Shown here one piece after another: positions 6,470 to 6,781 of a DNA stretch of 6,781 nucleotides. Each line of letters begins with the position of its first letter. The first letter of the stretch is position 1. Under the pieces are notes generated by a model. That model was not told the DNA's origin and ran no database searches. It saw nothing but the letters and a program-made list of their open reading frames with translations. The DNA lies in NCBI GenBank assembly GCA_021205485.1, contig JAJPXK010000142.1, positions 1-6,781 on the forward strand, written 5' to 3'. A program made the position numbers and the translations under genes. The stretch comes from Clostridia bacterium. Its GTDB lineage: Bacteria; Bacillota; Clostridia; Christensenellales; Borkfalkiaceae.

Positions 6470-6488
6470 TATTATGTCAGACATAATA
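6470..6488. repeat. 19-base perfect palindrome
   Basis: TATTATGTC and GACATAATA flank a single central A. The palindrome starts at the first base after the stop codon of the 132-residue gene. As RNA it could fold as eight AT-rich pairs with a three-base loop; as DNA it has the look of a dimeric repressor site. Neither role is proven. Confidence 0.6.
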
Positions 6489-6504
6489 TTATAAAAATTG
6501 AAGA

Positions 6505-6538
6505 AAAATGACCGATTTATCATAAAATCGGTCATTTT
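6505..6538. terminator. Two-way intrinsic terminator
   Basis: AAAATGACCGATTT (6505-6518) and AAATCGGTCATTTT (6525-6538) form a perfect 14-pair stem with a six-base loop. The A-rich left side and T-rich right side provide T-tracts on both strands. It lies between two convergent genes, 35 bases after the plus-strand gene and one base beyond the stop of the minus-strand XRE gene, and so should serve both. Confidence 0.88.
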
Positions 6539-6539
6539 G

Positions 6540-6781
6540 TTATTTATCATTCATTTCAGTTAAAATACTGAGAACTGCCTGTTGCGTCCGCTTCGGCGCC
6601 GCCCTGAAGGAGCGCAATAGCCGTATTTCTTCTTCATTCAAGTTGCTTTCGCTTATGTTTTCTATCTGTAAAAGCTCGTCAGCGCTTATTCCGAAGTACT
6701 TGCAAAGCGTTTTGATGGAGTTATAGTCTGGCAATCGACCTGCTTTTATCCAACCGTTTATTGTAGTAGTCGGAATACCTG
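6540..6781 (-). CDS. XRE-family helix-turn-helix regulator, 5' end outside the window
   Basis: The reading frame enters from the right edge and ends with TAA at 6542-6540; 79 residues are visible and the N-terminus is missing. The first visible residues, GIPTTTINGWIKAGRLPD, are the second (recognition) helix and following turn of a Cro/C1-type DNA-binding domain. YNSIKTLCKYFGISADELL is the last helices of that domain. A short C-terminal tail, NEEEIRLLRSFRAAPKRTQQ in part, resembles those of small XRE regulators. A TTG at 6734 could be read as a start, but it lies inside the helix-turn-helix domain, so the true start is beyond the window. Target and signal are unknown; it faces the plus-strand genes and is separated from them by a two-way terminator. 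Confidence 0.88.
   Translation of the reverse strand, partial: GIPTTTINGWIKAGRLPDYNSIKTLCKYFGISADELLQIENISESNLNEEEIRLLRSFRAAPKRTQQAVLSILTEMNDK

Overview
The window looks like chromosomal DNA of an anaerobic, fermentative Firmicute, most likely a gut-type member of the Clostridia. The reasons are strong AGGAGG-type ribosome binding sites, moderate GC content, clostridial-looking promoter and terminator signals, and a gene set for fermentation (AdhE) and flavin-based electron bifurcation (NfnAB). This taxonomic placement is inference from gene content and style, not from a marker gene.

Layout, left to right. Bases 46-2658 encode a full-length bifunctional acetaldehyde/alcohol dehydrogenase, AdhE. 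Thirteen bases later, at 2672-3421, comes a small kinase-fold phosphotransferase of the APH/choline-kinase type, which probably shares the adhE transcript. An intrinsic terminator (3441-3470) closes that unit. A near-consensus promoter (3472-3501) then drives a second unit: an 84-residue protein resembling the N-terminal DNA-binding domain of PriA (3509-3763), nfnA (3763-4605) and nfnB (4605-6014). The three genes are joined by 1-base TAATG stop/start overlaps. A GC-rich hairpin (6035-6060) follows, then an unrecognised 132-residue protein (6071-6469). The right edge holds the 3' part of an XRE-type helix-turn-helix regulator on the minus strand (6540 to beyond 6781). A two-way terminator hairpin (6505-6538) separates the last two genes, and a 19-base palindrome (6470-6488) lies directly after the stop of the 132-residue gene.

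How the genes could work together: AdhE disposes of NADH by reducing acetyl-CoA to ethanol. NfnAB couples NADH and reduced ferredoxin to NADPH production, or runs in reverse. Both balance redox carriers in fermentation, although they appear to be in separate transcription units. The small PriA-like protein, the kinase and the 132-residue protein have no clear link to these pathways.

The window is mostly ordinary core metabolism, and I see no defence system, mobile element, CRISPR array or RNA gene. The least expected signals are a promoter placed so that the mRNA of the PriA-like/nfnAB unit should be leaderless, a well-formed internal ribosome binding site and ATG exactly at the AdhE domain junction, and the tight coupling of a PriA-like small protein to nfnAB. 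There is no gene-free stretch longer than 300 bases.
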